A stretch of DNA of 64,000 nt from an uncultured Clostridia bacterium (GTDB taxonomy: Bacteria; Bacillota; Clostridia; Oscillospirales; Ruminococcaceae), in NCBI GenBank assembly GCA_947625195.1, contig CANQNK010000008.1, forward strand, positions 1-64,000, written 5' to 3'. Below are positions 1 through 11,489 of the stretch, one piece after another. Each line of letters opens with the position of its first letter. Positions within the stretch are counted from its first letter, which is position 1. The notes under the pieces were generated by a model. That model was not told the DNA's origin. It ran no database searches and was given only the letters and a program-made list of their open reading frames with translations. Position numbers and translations under genes: made by a program.

Positions 1-353
1 TTTAACAAAAAACGTTCTGTACATTAATTTTCACCTCACAACTGAATTTTAAAAGCTTTTCTACGCTTTAGAAGTAAGTATATAATAACATCTTAATTAT
101 AACTTGTCAATAGAAAATAAAAAATTTGTCGAAAAAATTACCTTTTTGTCTTTTGACGCCGCCAATCCAACATAAACACCTCGGAACACATTTACGAATT
201 ACTTTTGTATTCATTGCCCATTTTTAAGATAAATCAAGCTATAAAATAGTGTACTATACAGATTTTTTGCAGGATTTATTTTTTGTGCTTGCATTTTTAA
301 AAAATTTGTAATACAATATTTAATAATGAATTAACACAACGGAGGAAAATAAA

Positions 354-1634
354 ATGCTTTTGAGCGATATGTCTAAACCACAGCTTTGTGAGTTTAAAAA
401 AACCGAACAAAAAAAATTTAATGAGTACAAGGCTATGGGGCTTAGCCTTAATATGGCGAGAGGAAAGCCCTGCTCAGAGCAGCTTGACCTTACTCTCGGC
501 CTGCTGGACGCTGTTCACTCGGACTCCTCCCTTTTGGCATCAGACGGAACGGACGTGAGAAATTACGGGGTTTTAGACGGACTTCCAAGAGCAAAGAAGA
601 TGTTTGCACAAATGCTCGGTGTCGATCCTAGCGAAGTAATAGTTGGCGGAAACTCGTCTCTTAATATGATGTACGACACCGTTGTGAGAAACATACTGTT
701 CGGCTCTGACGGTGAAAGCCTGCCCTGGGGCAAATTAGACAGGATAAAATGGCTCTGTCCGTCGCCCGGATATGACCGTCACTTCGCAATATGTCAGTCA
801 TTGGGAATTGAAATGATAACCGTTCCGATGCTCTCTACCGGTCCGGATATGGATATGGTAGAAAGTCTGGTCGAAAGCGATGACGCAATAAAAGGAATAT
901 GGTGTGTACCGATGTACTCTAATCCTACCGGCATTACCTACAGCGATGAAACGGTAAGGCGCTTTGCGGCTTTGAATCCGCGCGCTAAGGACTTCAGAAT
1001 TTTCTGGGATAACGCATACTGCATTCACCACCTTACAGATACGCCCGACAAGCTTTTAAATATCTTTGACGAGCTTAAGGCAAACGGCAAGGAGGATATG
1101 ATATATATTTTTGCCTCAACCTCAAAAATCTCCTTCCCCGGCGCCGGAGTTGCCGCAATGGCCGCGAGCAAAAAGAATATAGACTATATACTGTCAAAAA
1201 TGACAATACAGACCATAGGTCCCGACAAGATAAATCAGCTTCGGCACGTAAAATTTTTCGGCGGATACGACGGTCTTACCGAGCATATGAAAAAGCACAC
1301 AGAAGTAATAGCCCCCCGGTTCAGAGCGGTAACCGACGCTCTTGAAAAATATATAAAGCCGCTCGGGATAGGCTCTTGGCACACTCCGAACGGCGGATAT
1401 TTTATAAGCTTTGATTCTTTGAACGGCTGTGCAAAAAGAATAGTTTCGCTTTGTAAGGAAGCAGGCGTAGTTCTGACCGCCGCGGGAGCTACTTATCCAT
1501 ACGGCAACGACCCGGACGACAAGAATATAAGAATTGCACCTACCTTCCCGAGCATTGAAGAGCTTAAAACCGCAGTTAAAATATTCTGCACCGCAGTAAG
1601 GCTTGCAAGCGCAGAAAAACTTCTTGAAGATTGA
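354..1634 (+). CDS. PLP-dependent aminotransferase, MocR-type aminotransferase family
   Basis: 426-aa ORF with RBS (ggagg) upstream; fold-type I aminotransferase motifs (MARGKP, VGGNSSLNMMYD, SNPTGITY, STSKISFPGAG). Confidence 0.85.
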   Translation: MLLSDMSKPQLCEFKKTEQKKFNEYKAMGLSLNMARGKPCSEQLDLTLGLLDAVHSDSSLLASDGTDVRNYGVLDGLPRAKKMFAQMLGVDPSEVIVGGNSSLNMMYDTVVRNILFGSDGESLPWGKLDRIKWLCPSPGYDRHFAICQSLGIEMITVPMLSTGPDMDMVESLVESDDAIKGIWCVPMYSNPTGITYSDETVRRFAALNPRAKDFRIFWDNAYCIHHLTDTPDKLLNIFDELKANGKEDMIYIFASTSKISFPGAGVAAMAASKKNIDYILSKMTIQTIGPDKINQLRHVKFFGGYDGLTEHMKKHTEVIAPRFRAVTDALEKYIKPLGIGSWHTPNGGYFISFDSLNGCAKRIVSLCKEAGVVLTAAGATYPYGNDPDDKNIRIAPTFPSIEELKTAVKIFCTAVRLASAEKLLED

Positions 1635-1647
1635 CATAAAAAACGCA

Positions 1648-1682
1648 AAACCCTACCGGATAAGAAATTCCGATAGGGTTTG
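1648..1682. terminator. Bidirectional intrinsic terminator between convergent genes
   Basis: Inverted repeat AAACCCTACCGG...CCGATAGGGTTT with flanking A/T tracts. Confidence 0.7.
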
Positions 1683-1683
1683 T

Positions 1684-2931
1684 TTATTCTTCCGTAAACG
1701 ATGCGCCTATGTCATTCATAAGCACACATTCAGCCTCAAGCGTTTCTCCGTCTGCGCCGTCATCAGAATATCTGAAATACTTTATCTTTATTGTCTGCCC
1801 GGCTTTTTTAGCCTCCATTATCTTTACAACATCGTCCGTCCGATCCACAGTTTTTCCGTCAAGCTCCAGAATTATGTCGCCCGATTTAAGATACTTTGCA
1901 GCGTCACAGGACTCATCCACATTCTGAACCACTAACCCTGCTTTGATATCGTATATCTCCGCCTGAGACTCAGAAACTGCGTAATAGGTTATTCCCAGCT
2001 TTGCTCTGTCGGCAACGTAGCCGTTTTCGATTATGCTCTCTACAATGGGTATCGCGGCGTTGGTTGAAATTGCAAAGCCTATACCCTCGTACTTGGTGTT
2101 GCTGAGCTTTGAAGAGGTTATTCCTATAAGCTGCCCCCACATATTTAAAAGCGCCCCTCCGGAGCTTCCCGGATTTATGGCAGCATCAATCTGCAGACAG
2201 CTCATTTTTATTCCCTGACTTCCCCCTCGCACCATACGGTCAATACCCGACACTATTCCGGAGGTCACCGTTCCGCCGTACCCTCCGGGATTTCCTATAG
2301 CTACGACCTCTTCTCCGAGATTCGTCTGGGTAGAATCGCCAATTTCTATCGGGGTGAACTTGCCCGATACCTTTATTACCGCAATGTCGGAATCGTCGTC
2401 AGCACCTATCACCTTTGCCTCGTAATCACTGCCGTCGAAAGTTGTCACCCTTAATCCCTTGGTGGCGGAAGCAACAACGTGAGCATTTGTTATGATATAT
2501 CCGTCAGAGGTGAATATAACCCCGCTTCCCTGGCCGGCGTAAGTATAGGGGGCTTCACTGCTGTCGTTTTCCTTATACCCGGTTATAGAAACTATCGACT
2601 GCGACGCAAGCTGTGCAACGCCCTCAACGGTGTATCTTCCGTCCGCAGTCTTGTATTCACCTGAGATTTCAGGCTTCTGATGTTCGGTTATCGTTAGCTT
2701 TACCCCGTTGTCGTTCTTTATTGCGTTTGAAAACCAGCCGTTTCCGAGAACAAAATTAAGCGTTATCACTGACGCTGCAAACAGACAAAGCAGTATTGCA
2801 AAAACAGCAGCAAAAACCGCCGCGCCGCTTCTGCGGCTTTTAGGAGGCTTTGCCTTTGCCCAAAAAAGCTCTCGAGATATCTCATCGCGCTTATTTATAT
2901 CTTCTTCTATTTCTTCATCAAAAAAACTCAT
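1684..2931 (-). CDS. HtrA/DegP-family trypsin-like serine protease with PDZ domain, membrane anchored
   Basis: N-terminal TM segment, TNAHVV, D..SDIAVIK, NPGSSGGALL catalytic motifs, C-terminal PDZ-like region. Confidence 0.92.
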   Translation of the reverse strand: MSFFDEEIEEDINKRDEISRELFWAKAKPPKSRRSGAAVFAAVFAILLCLFAASVITLNFVLGNGWFSNAIKNDNGVKLTITEHQKPEISGEYKTADGRYTVEGVAQLASQSIVSITGYKENDSSEAPYTYAGQGSGVIFTSDGYIITNAHVVASATKGLRVTTFDGSDYEAKVIGADDDSDIAVIKVSGKFTPIEIGDSTQTNLGEEVVAIGNPGGYGGTVTSGIVSGIDRMVRGGSQGIKMSCLQIDAAINPGSSGGALLNMWGQLIGITSSKLSNTKYEGIGFAISTNAAIPIVESIIENGYVADRAKLGITYYAVSESQAEIYDIKAGLVVQNVDESCDAAKYLKSGDIILELDGKTVDRTDDVVKIMEAKKAGQTIKIKYFRYSDDGADGETLEAECVLMNDIGASFTEE

Positions 2932-2946
2932 GCCAAATCCTCTTGC

Positions 2947-3726
2947 TTATTTTACAGAAAGCGTTACAGTCACGGAAGTCTTTCCGTTTCCCGTCTGAGC
3001 GAAAACATCTCCCTTGTGAAGCTGAGAAATTTTCTTTACGATGCTAAGTCCCAGACCGGTTCCCTTTTTGTCGTTTGAATTATCCGCTCTATAACCCGCC
3101 GCAAAAATTTTTTCTATGTCTGCCTTTTCTATCTCCCCCGAATTTATAAGTGTAACCTCAACCTTTTTGTCGTCAGATGTAATGTACAGCCGGATAATTC
3201 CTCCATAGGGTGTGTATTTCACACAGTTATCTATAAGATTGTAAAACGCCCTGTGCAGCAGATCCTTATTGCCCTTCACAAAAACAGATTTTTCCTTGCT
3301 GTTTTCAATATCCTCAATACCCTTGAGAATTATATTCTTTTGGGTTATTTTCTTTTCAAACGTAAGAAGTATCTCGCATATAACATCATATACCTTTACC
3401 TCTTTTTTGACAATACGGGCACTGTCAAGCTTTTTGTATACCGCATAATCCTCCGCTATTTTTGCAACTCTCTCCGACTCGCTTTTTATGACACGCAGAT
3501 ATTTTTCCTCTTCATCTTCGGGTATGGTTCCGTCTAAAATACCCTCTGCAAAACCCTTTATTGAATTAAGCGGAGTCTTTATGTCGTGCATTAAATAAGA
3601 CATCTCTTCGTCTCTTAATTTATTATCAGTCCTATGTCTTGAGGCAGAGATTTCCCAAAGCAGAAACATAATAAGTAAAAGTATAAAAAAAACCGACACA
3701 AATATAAGTATGATCTCTCTGTCCAT
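2947..3726 (-). CDS. Sensor histidine kinase
   Basis: H-box YLMHDIKTPLNSIKGF, N-box, GTGLGLSIVKKI; start moved to ATG at 3726 behind GGGGAGG RBS. Confidence 0.9.
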   Translation of the reverse strand: MDREIILIFVSVFFILLLIMFLLWEISASRHRTDNKLRDEEMSYLMHDIKTPLNSIKGFAEGILDGTIPEDEEEKYLRVIKSESERVAKIAEDYAVYKKLDSARIVKKEVKVYDVICEILLTFEKKITQKNIILKGIEDIENSKEKSVFVKGNKDLLHRAFYNLIDNCVKYTPYGGIIRLYITSDDKKVEVTLINSGEIEKADIEKIFAAGYRADNSNDKKGTGLGLSIVKKISQLHKGDVFAQTGNGKTSVTVTLSVK

Positions 3727-3792
3727 TTTTATGCCTCCCCGGGTAATAAAGACAGTCACGCGGAAAAAGTTAAACAGTTATAAGGCAAAAGT

Positions 3793-4500
3793 TTATTTAC
3801 TGTTTGCTTCCTCTTCAACCTCAAATTTATAGCCCACTCCCCAAACGGTTTTTAGCTCCCACTTTTTTGAAATGCCGTCAAGCTTTTCGCGAAGCCTTTT
3901 TACGTGAACGTCTATTGTTCTGGAATCTCCATAGTATTCAAAGCCCCACACCTCGTCCAAAAGCTGATCTCTCGTGTATACTCTGTTGGGATTCGATGCA
4001 AGGTGAAACAAAAGCTCCAGCTCCTTAGGAGGGGTATCAAGCACCTTTCCGTCAACCTTAAGCTCATACCTTGTCATATTCACAACAAGCTTATCATACT
4101 TTACTTCCTTGATCTCAACCTCTCCGGATGACTGCCCCGCGCGGCGGTAAACCGCCTTCACCCTCGCAACGACCTCTTTTACGTCAAATGGTTTTACAAC
4201 GTAATCGTCCGCGCCCAGCTCAAGTCCCAGCACCTTGTCAAATGTCTCTCCCTTTCCGGTTATCATTATAATAGGTACGTTAGACTTCTTTCTGATCTCC
4301 CTGCAAACCTGCCAGCCGTCCAGTGTGGGCAGCATAATATCCAGCAGCACTATATCCGGCTTAAGGGCGTTAAACTTTACAACCGCCTCCTCACCGTCGT
4401 ATGAAAGCATTACATTGTAGCCTTCCTTTTCAAGATACAGTCTAAGCAATTCACAGGTGTTTTTATCATCGTCGATGACCAAAACTTTTCCGAGCGACAT
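3793..4500 (-). CDS. OmpR/PhoB-family response regulator
   Basis: VLVIDDDKNTCELL receiver, DIVLLDIMLP, C-terminal winged helix (RTIDVHVKRLREKL). Confidence 0.93.
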   Translation of the reverse strand: MSLGKVLVIDDDKNTCELLRLYLEKEGYNVMLSYDGEEAVVKFNALKPDIVLLDIMLPTLDGWQVCREIRKKSNVPIIMITGKGETFDKVLGLELGADDYVVKPFDVKEVVARVKAVYRRAGQSSGEVEIKEVKYDKLVVNMTRYELKVDGKVLDTPPKELELLFHLASNPNRVYTRDQLLDEVWGFEYYGDSRTIDVHVKRLREKLDGISKKWELKTVWGVGYKFEVEEEANSK

Positions 4501-4914
4501 AACTTTATCCTCCGAACAAAAATATTAAGTAAAAGAAAACGAATTTTTAACGCTATGTTTAAAAATTGTTACGAAACTTTTACCAAATCCAAATTTATTA
4601 TATCAAATATGCGAAATCTTTTGTGTCCAAACTATTAACTCAATATGTCATAAATGTTAATTTTATAATCTGTACGCAATTTAGTTTCTTTTTGTTCATA
4701 ATTTGCTACTGTAAGATGTATGTATTATGCCATTCACCACTATATTTAGTGTTTTTTCATTGAATTAAGTCTGAATTTTTTCTGTTTGTTAAATTTTACA
4801 TTTAAAAAGCATTATCATACGCCGTTTTTGTGCATAGTTGCCAAAAATTATAAAAAATAGAAGAAATCACCTTTTACCCCCTTGTAATTTAAAAAAAAGA
4901 TGATAAAATAATAT

Positions 4915-4941
4915 TTAGCACTCAACGAATAAGAGTGCTAA
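4915..4941 (+). promoter_or_regulatory. CIRCE operator (HrcA-binding)
   Basis: TTAGCACTC-AACGAATAA-GAGTGCTAA: perfect 9-N9-9 inverted repeat upstream of groES. Confidence 0.97.
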
Positions 4942-4967
4942 ATGCAGTCAATTTTTATATTATATAG

Positions 4968-5252
<285 letters not shown>

Positions 5253-5278
5253 GACCTTAGTATTAAAGGAGGAAATAA

Positions 5279-6904
<1,626 letters not shown>

Positions 6905-6918
6905 TAAACAACTTGCAA

Positions 6919-6956
6919 TAAAAGGCTTACCGATTTTGGTAAGCCTTTTAATTTTA
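6919..6956 (+). terminator. Intrinsic terminator of groESL
   Basis: AAAAGGCTTACC-gatttt-GGTAAGCCTTTTA then T-rich tract. Confidence 0.85.
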
Positions 6957-7268
6957 TTCTTCCCCGTTCCAGATATACTTTTTTAAATTTTCGATCCTTC
7001 CTTCATCGGATACTTTGATACCGTCTGCGCGCAAAAGTGAGATCTGCTTGTTTTCACCTCCGAAGGCAAACGCCTTTGACACCATACCGAATCGGTTTAC
7101 CACACGATAGCAGGGAATGTTTTCGGGGTCGGGGTTGACATGAAGCGCATATCCAACGACCTGCGACCAGCGTCTGTTTCCGGCAAGAAATGCAACCTGT
7201 CCGTAGGTAGCTACCTTTCCCCTTGGGATTTTTTTAACCACCTCATAGATTTTTTCAAATGTGTTCAT
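6954..7268 (-). CDS. MGMT-family (alkyltransferase-like) DNA-binding protein, 104 aa
   Basis: KIPRGKVATYGQVA and IPCYRVVN active-site-like motif. Confidence 0.85.
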   Translation of the reverse strand: MNTFEKIYEVVKKIPRGKVATYGQVAFLAGNRRWSQVVGYALHVNPDPENIPCYRVVNRFGMVSKAFAFGGENKQISLLRADGIKVSDEGRIENLKKYIWNGEE

Positions 7269-7279
7269 ACTTACCTCTC

Positions 7280-7311
7280 AAAAAAGGGCGAAACATAATT
7301 CGCCCTTTTTG
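7280..7311 (-). terminator. Intrinsic terminator downstream of the ABC permease
   Basis: AAAAAGGGCGAA-acataa-TTCGCCCTTTTT. Confidence 0.8.
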
Positions 7312-7334
7312 TTTAATATTGTGAAACAGTGCCT

Positions 7335-10274
7335 TTAATCCTCGCCGAGCTTTAACGCCTGAGAAATTTTTATCTTTGATATTATTCTTCCCAGAACCGC
7401 AAAGCCTACTCCCAGCATCAGCAGAATAATAATGTAAATTTTTATATAGTCGCTTCTCAGCGCCGTAACGCTGAACGGCAGCATCTTGCTCTGCGCAGTA
7501 AACATCGATCTAAACAGCGGAACGAACAGGTCGCTTGCAATTCCGCCTATGAGGACCGAGAATATTACCGCTACCCCGGAAACCAAAAGCTGTTCATAAA
7601 TTATCATTGATATGATTTCCCGATAGCTCATACCCATTGCGCGCAATATTCCGAACTGAAGCGTGCGTGATTTTATCGACAGTATCCAGTAGATCAAAAA
7701 TCCTATTACGCACATTATCATAATGATTATAAAGCCAAGGGTAAGAGCTCCGTTTAAGCCCTGAAGCATCGGGTCGTTCTTCTCTTTAACTATGTTCTGG
7801 CTTGCTACCTCAAGCGTTGTAGGCACTATGTCGGATTTCTCAATGGATTTGTAAAAATCCGCAACCTTTGCGTCGTCCTCAAGGTCAAGCCACACTTCAT
7901 ACGGCTCGATCGGTGTCTGTACCTGAACGTAGTTAAAGTTCATAACAGCAAAGTCTATATAGGTTCCGTTTTCGTTCTGCTCTGTGGGATCAATGCTCGG
8001 CCAGTAGTCCACAAAGGCAATAACCGTCGCTCCGAAATAGTCGTTTTGCCCCCATGCAACCTCTATATTGTCGCCCAACTCATAGCCGTAGTTGTCTTTA
8101 AACGACGAGGAAAGGATAACACCGTAGTTGCACTCGCTGAGGGCGTTCAGATAAGCGTTTATGTGAACCGGCAAGAGCTCGTCCTTAAACCAACATATAT
8201 TGGCAAACTCGCTCGGGTTGACCGTCATAAGGTGCACATTCGGCACGGTATCAGTGGTCTCTGACTGTCCGCCGCGGGCATTTTCCCATCTTCTGTTTTC
8301 GCCTTCCTCTTCCTCCTGATTCTTTGGAGCTTCAATAGTAATCTTCCTTGAGCTTTTAATGCTTGCGGAATCGTTTTTATAAACGGCGGTTGCCGCCTTT
8401 ACCCCGTCAAGCTTTTCAAACCGCTCAAACACCGGCTCTATGTACGAAACCGAACCGCCCGTTTGAGTAGATTCGTCTTCCTCCGCCTCTTCTGCTTCAG
8501 CCTGAGAAGAGCTTGAAGCGCCGCTGTCGCTTTCCCACTGCTCGGCGATCACCGCATCGCACCCGACTGTGTACGCAGCCGTCTGCTCGGCGTTTCTGTT
8601 AAGCGCGCGGGCGGTATTTGCAAAGAAAAGTCCGAGAGCTACCGTGAGCATCAAAAATATCATAATAAAGCGTTCACGCCCGGTTGAAGATCTTCCTATG
8701 TTGTTTAGTGATATGTACTGCGCAGGAGTCCACACTCGCTTGCCCAGCATATAGACCAGCCTTATTACAAACGGATAAAGCCGCACCACAAGCAAGGCCG
8801 CGCCGAGTATAAACGCGGTAGATGCCACAAACAAAAGCGGATTTACCGTAGCGGAGGCGTCCGTAACTCCCTGAGCCGCAAGGTTTTCCTGAGTTTTATT
8901 ATAGTAATAAAGCCAAGCCACCGAGCCAGCTATCAGTATAACATCTAAAAACGCCTTGTCCCAGAGCGGGCGCTTTGCCTTTCTCGCCTTTGAAGCCTTG
9001 TGCGCTACTATTGTAGTTCTCGTTGCGGGAACGATAGGCACCATTGTGGTCACAAAGAACACGCCTACCGCCAAAAGCGAATAAAGCACCGCTTCTATCG
9101 AAAACTTTATCGGAAGCGCCGTTCTGTTTACAAACTCCAAAAATCCGTTTGATGCACCAAGCACGTGGCAGAGTCCATATCCTATAAACGGTCCTATTAT
9201 AGCGGTAACTATTCCCAGCACAAGGGATTCAAGCGCATAGATAAGCATGATCTGTAGACTTGAAGCTCCTCTTGATTTGAAAACGGCGATCTCGTTTTTC
9301 TCCTGCTCGACATTAAGCTGAGAAACCATAAACAGATAGAAAACTATCATAAGCATTACGGGTATCTGCACCAGCCATAAAAGAAGCTGAAGCATAGACG
9401 AACGCTCTGCATACTCCTCAAAAATTCCCATAGCGGGAACGTCAAGCGTTATTGAGTTTTCCGAATACACCTTGTCCTGCTCTCTTAAGTCCTTAAGAAC
9501 TCCGTCCAGTGAGGTCATATCAAGGTTAGGATAGTCTATCGCATAACGTGTTGACATATTGACAATATTTATAGCGCCTGTTTCAACTGCACTGAGCACT
9601 GTGCCGTAATCCGCAAAAGCAGTGGCAACATATGCGTCGTCAAGTCCCTCAGACCAGTAGGAATCGTTTACAGACTTTACGTCAAACGCACCGGTTATCT
9701 TTATTTTTATTGTCTTGTCGGCATTGAAAACATTGGATATCGTATACGACTGACCGACCACCAGCCCTGTTGTGCGCAAACTTTCATTTGTGAGTATGCA
9801 CTCTATTACCCCGTCGTTTATTCCGGGGGTATACATTTTTCCCTGAGTTATCTTTATGTGGTTCTCAATGTCGGACATACCCGTGACATTGACTCTTGAG
9901 ATACTGTCGTCGCTTGAGTTCGCCTCAGCTATCACCATAAGATAGCTGTCGGTCAGGATCTTCTTTGAATTTTCATAAGGAACGGACAAAGAATCAAAAT
10001 TGTCCTCAAACGACTTATACATATCATCTATTATTTTAAGCTGCTTATCAGATTCAAGGTCTAGATTTAAGTTGTACGAAGCCGAATAAATTCCCGGGTA
10101 CTCACCGTTATCCACCTGATACGACTGCATATCCTTGACAAGCATTCTCTGAAGCGAAGCGTTCATATAAAGCGGAATGGTGCTCATCATGGCAGAAGCC
10201 ATAACAAAGCCTATCAAAAGGCATATAACCATCCACTTGGTATTTATCATTTTACGAAAAAGCAGAGTAAGCAT
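7335..10274 (-). CDS. FtsX/MacB-type ABC transporter permease, 979 aa, two FtsX-like modules
   Basis: Two blocks of multiple TM helices, including FtsX-like segments (VEQEKNEIAVFKSRGAS; LQFGILRAMGMSYREI). Confidence 0.88.
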   Translation of the reverse strand: MLTLLFRKMINTKWMVICLLIGFVMASAMMSTIPLYMNASLQRMLVKDMQSYQVDNGEYPGIYSASYNLNLDLESDKQLKIIDDMYKSFEDNFDSLSVPYENSKKILTDSYLMVIAEANSSDDSISRVNVTGMSDIENHIKITQGKMYTPGINDGVIECILTNESLRTTGLVVGQSYTISNVFNADKTIKIKITGAFDVKSVNDSYWSEGLDDAYVATAFADYGTVLSAVETGAINIVNMSTRYAIDYPNLDMTSLDGVLKDLREQDKVYSENSITLDVPAMGIFEEYAERSSMLQLLLWLVQIPVMLMIVFYLFMVSQLNVEQEKNEIAVFKSRGASSLQIMLIYALESLVLGIVTAIIGPFIGYGLCHVLGASNGFLEFVNRTALPIKFSIEAVLYSLLAVGVFFVTTMVPIVPATRTTIVAHKASKARKAKRPLWDKAFLDVILIAGSVAWLYYYNKTQENLAAQGVTDASATVNPLLFVASTAFILGAALLVVRLYPFVIRLVYMLGKRVWTPAQYISLNNIGRSSTGRERFIMIFLMLTVALGLFFANTARALNRNAEQTAAYTVGCDAVIAEQWESDSGASSSSQAEAEEAEEDESTQTGGSVSYIEPVFERFEKLDGVKAATAVYKNDSASIKSSRKITIEAPKNQEEEEGENRRWENARGGQSETTDTVPNVHLMTVNPSEFANICWFKDELLPVHINAYLNALSECNYGVILSSSFKDNYGYELGDNIEVAWGQNDYFGATVIAFVDYWPSIDPTEQNENGTYIDFAVMNFNYVQVQTPIEPYEVWLDLEDDAKVADFYKSIEKSDIVPTTLEVASQNIVKEKNDPMLQGLNGALTLGFIIIMIMCVIGFLIYWILSIKSRTLQFGILRAMGMSYREIISMIIYEQLLVSGVAVIFSVLIGGIASDLFVPLFRSMFTAQSKMLPFSVTALRSDYIKIYIIILLMLGVGFAVLGRIISKIKISQALKLGED

Positions 10275-10316
10275 TCTCTTTTTCCTTTCCCTCGTGTAGT
10301 ATAGTGTGAAACGGGT

Positions 10317-11324
10317 CTATCTTACGATAACCTTTTCTCCCTCTTTAAGTCCTGAAACTATCTCAGACTCAGACCCGGTTTCAAGACCTACCTCTACTTC
10401 TCTTGATTCTTTTTCGTTCTTGTCGTTAAGCACGTAAACCACCCTCTTGCCGTTTACGGTCTTTACAAGCTTTTTGGCAACTACGATTACATTCTTCCTG
10501 CTGTCGATCACAAGTGTAACATCTGCAATATTTCCTATTGCATTTGTCGGGGTATCTCCCGAAAACTGTGCGTAAACCTTGGTCTCCTCAAAGGTGATTC
10601 CGGAGTCTTGCGGATAGTTGTTCGGAGTTGCGAAGATCTCTCCCTTATAATCCTTGCGGCTGTAGCTTATTGTTACCGCCTGACCTACTTTAAAGCGTCC
10701 TATATCGCTCGGCTCAATGGGAATATATAAAGAGCTTTTGTCAACTATTGTGGCGATCATCTCTCCTGAGGTAACCTCCTCACCAGCGGCGCGCTCTGTA
10801 ACGGAAGATACCGTTCCCGCCTTAGTGGCATAAAGTGATGATTTCTCCTTTTGACGATTCAGCGCATCAAGCTCGTTTTTGAGAATATCCACGGTAACCT
10901 GAGCGTTATCCACCTCAGACTGACTTCCTCCGTTTTCAGCAGTTATCGTTACATTTAGCTGCGCCTGCTGAATTTTAAGCTCCTTGTCCTTTATTTCAAA
11001 CTCAAGGTCGCCCACATCAAGTTCGCAAATAAGATCGCCCTCGCTTACCATATCGCCGGCCTTGACATAAAGCTTTTTGATCTTTCCCCCCTGATCCTCA
11101 AAGGAAAGCACGCTTGTGGACTTAGACATAACCGTTCCCGAGTTTGTCAGCTTCTTAACTATATCCTTTCTTTTTGCGTCAACCGTGGTGTATTTCACCT
11201 CGCTCGCTTTTACGGTAGGAGCATCCAAAACCTCCTCCTCATCCGGAAGAAAATAGCATCCGCTCAAAAGTGATGTCAGAATAACTGACGCTATAATAAA
11301 TGAAACAGTCTTTTTTATCATCAT
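10317..11324 (-). CDS. HlyD/MacA-type efflux adaptor lipoprotein
   Basis: Lipobox LLSGC, biotinyl-lipoyl-like hairpin region (KKLYVKAGDMVSEGDLICELD), adjacent to the permease. Confidence 0.88.
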   Translation of the reverse strand: MMIKKTVSFIIASVILTSLLSGCYFLPDEEEVLDAPTVKASEVKYTTVDAKRKDIVKKLTNSGTVMSKSTSVLSFEDQGGKIKKLYVKAGDMVSEGDLICELDVGDLEFEIKDKELKIQQAQLNVTITAENGGSQSEVDNAQVTVDILKNELDALNRQKEKSSLYATKAGTVSSVTERAAGEEVTSGEMIATIVDKSSLYIPIEPSDIGRFKVGQAVTISYSRKDYKGEIFATPNNYPQDSGITFEETKVYAQFSGDTPTNAIGNIADVTLVIDSRKNVIVVAKKLVKTVNGKRVVYVLNDKNEKESREVEVGLETGSESEIVSGLKEGEKVIVR

Positions 11325-11455
11325 TCATTCCTCACAATAATAGTTTAACTAAGTATGTATGTAAGTTAATTATACTATTTTTTAACTTAAAAGTCTATTA
11401 AATCGCATCGTCATTTTGTAGAAAATTAGCACCAATTTTTGTGTATTTTACACAC

Positions 11456-11489
11456 AAACAGCCCGCAGGATATTCTTGCGGGCTGTTTA
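11456..11489 (-). terminator. Intrinsic terminator
   Basis: AAACAGCCCGCA-ggatattct-TGCGGGCTGTTTA, overlapping the 3' end of the amidohydrolase. Confidence 0.75.
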
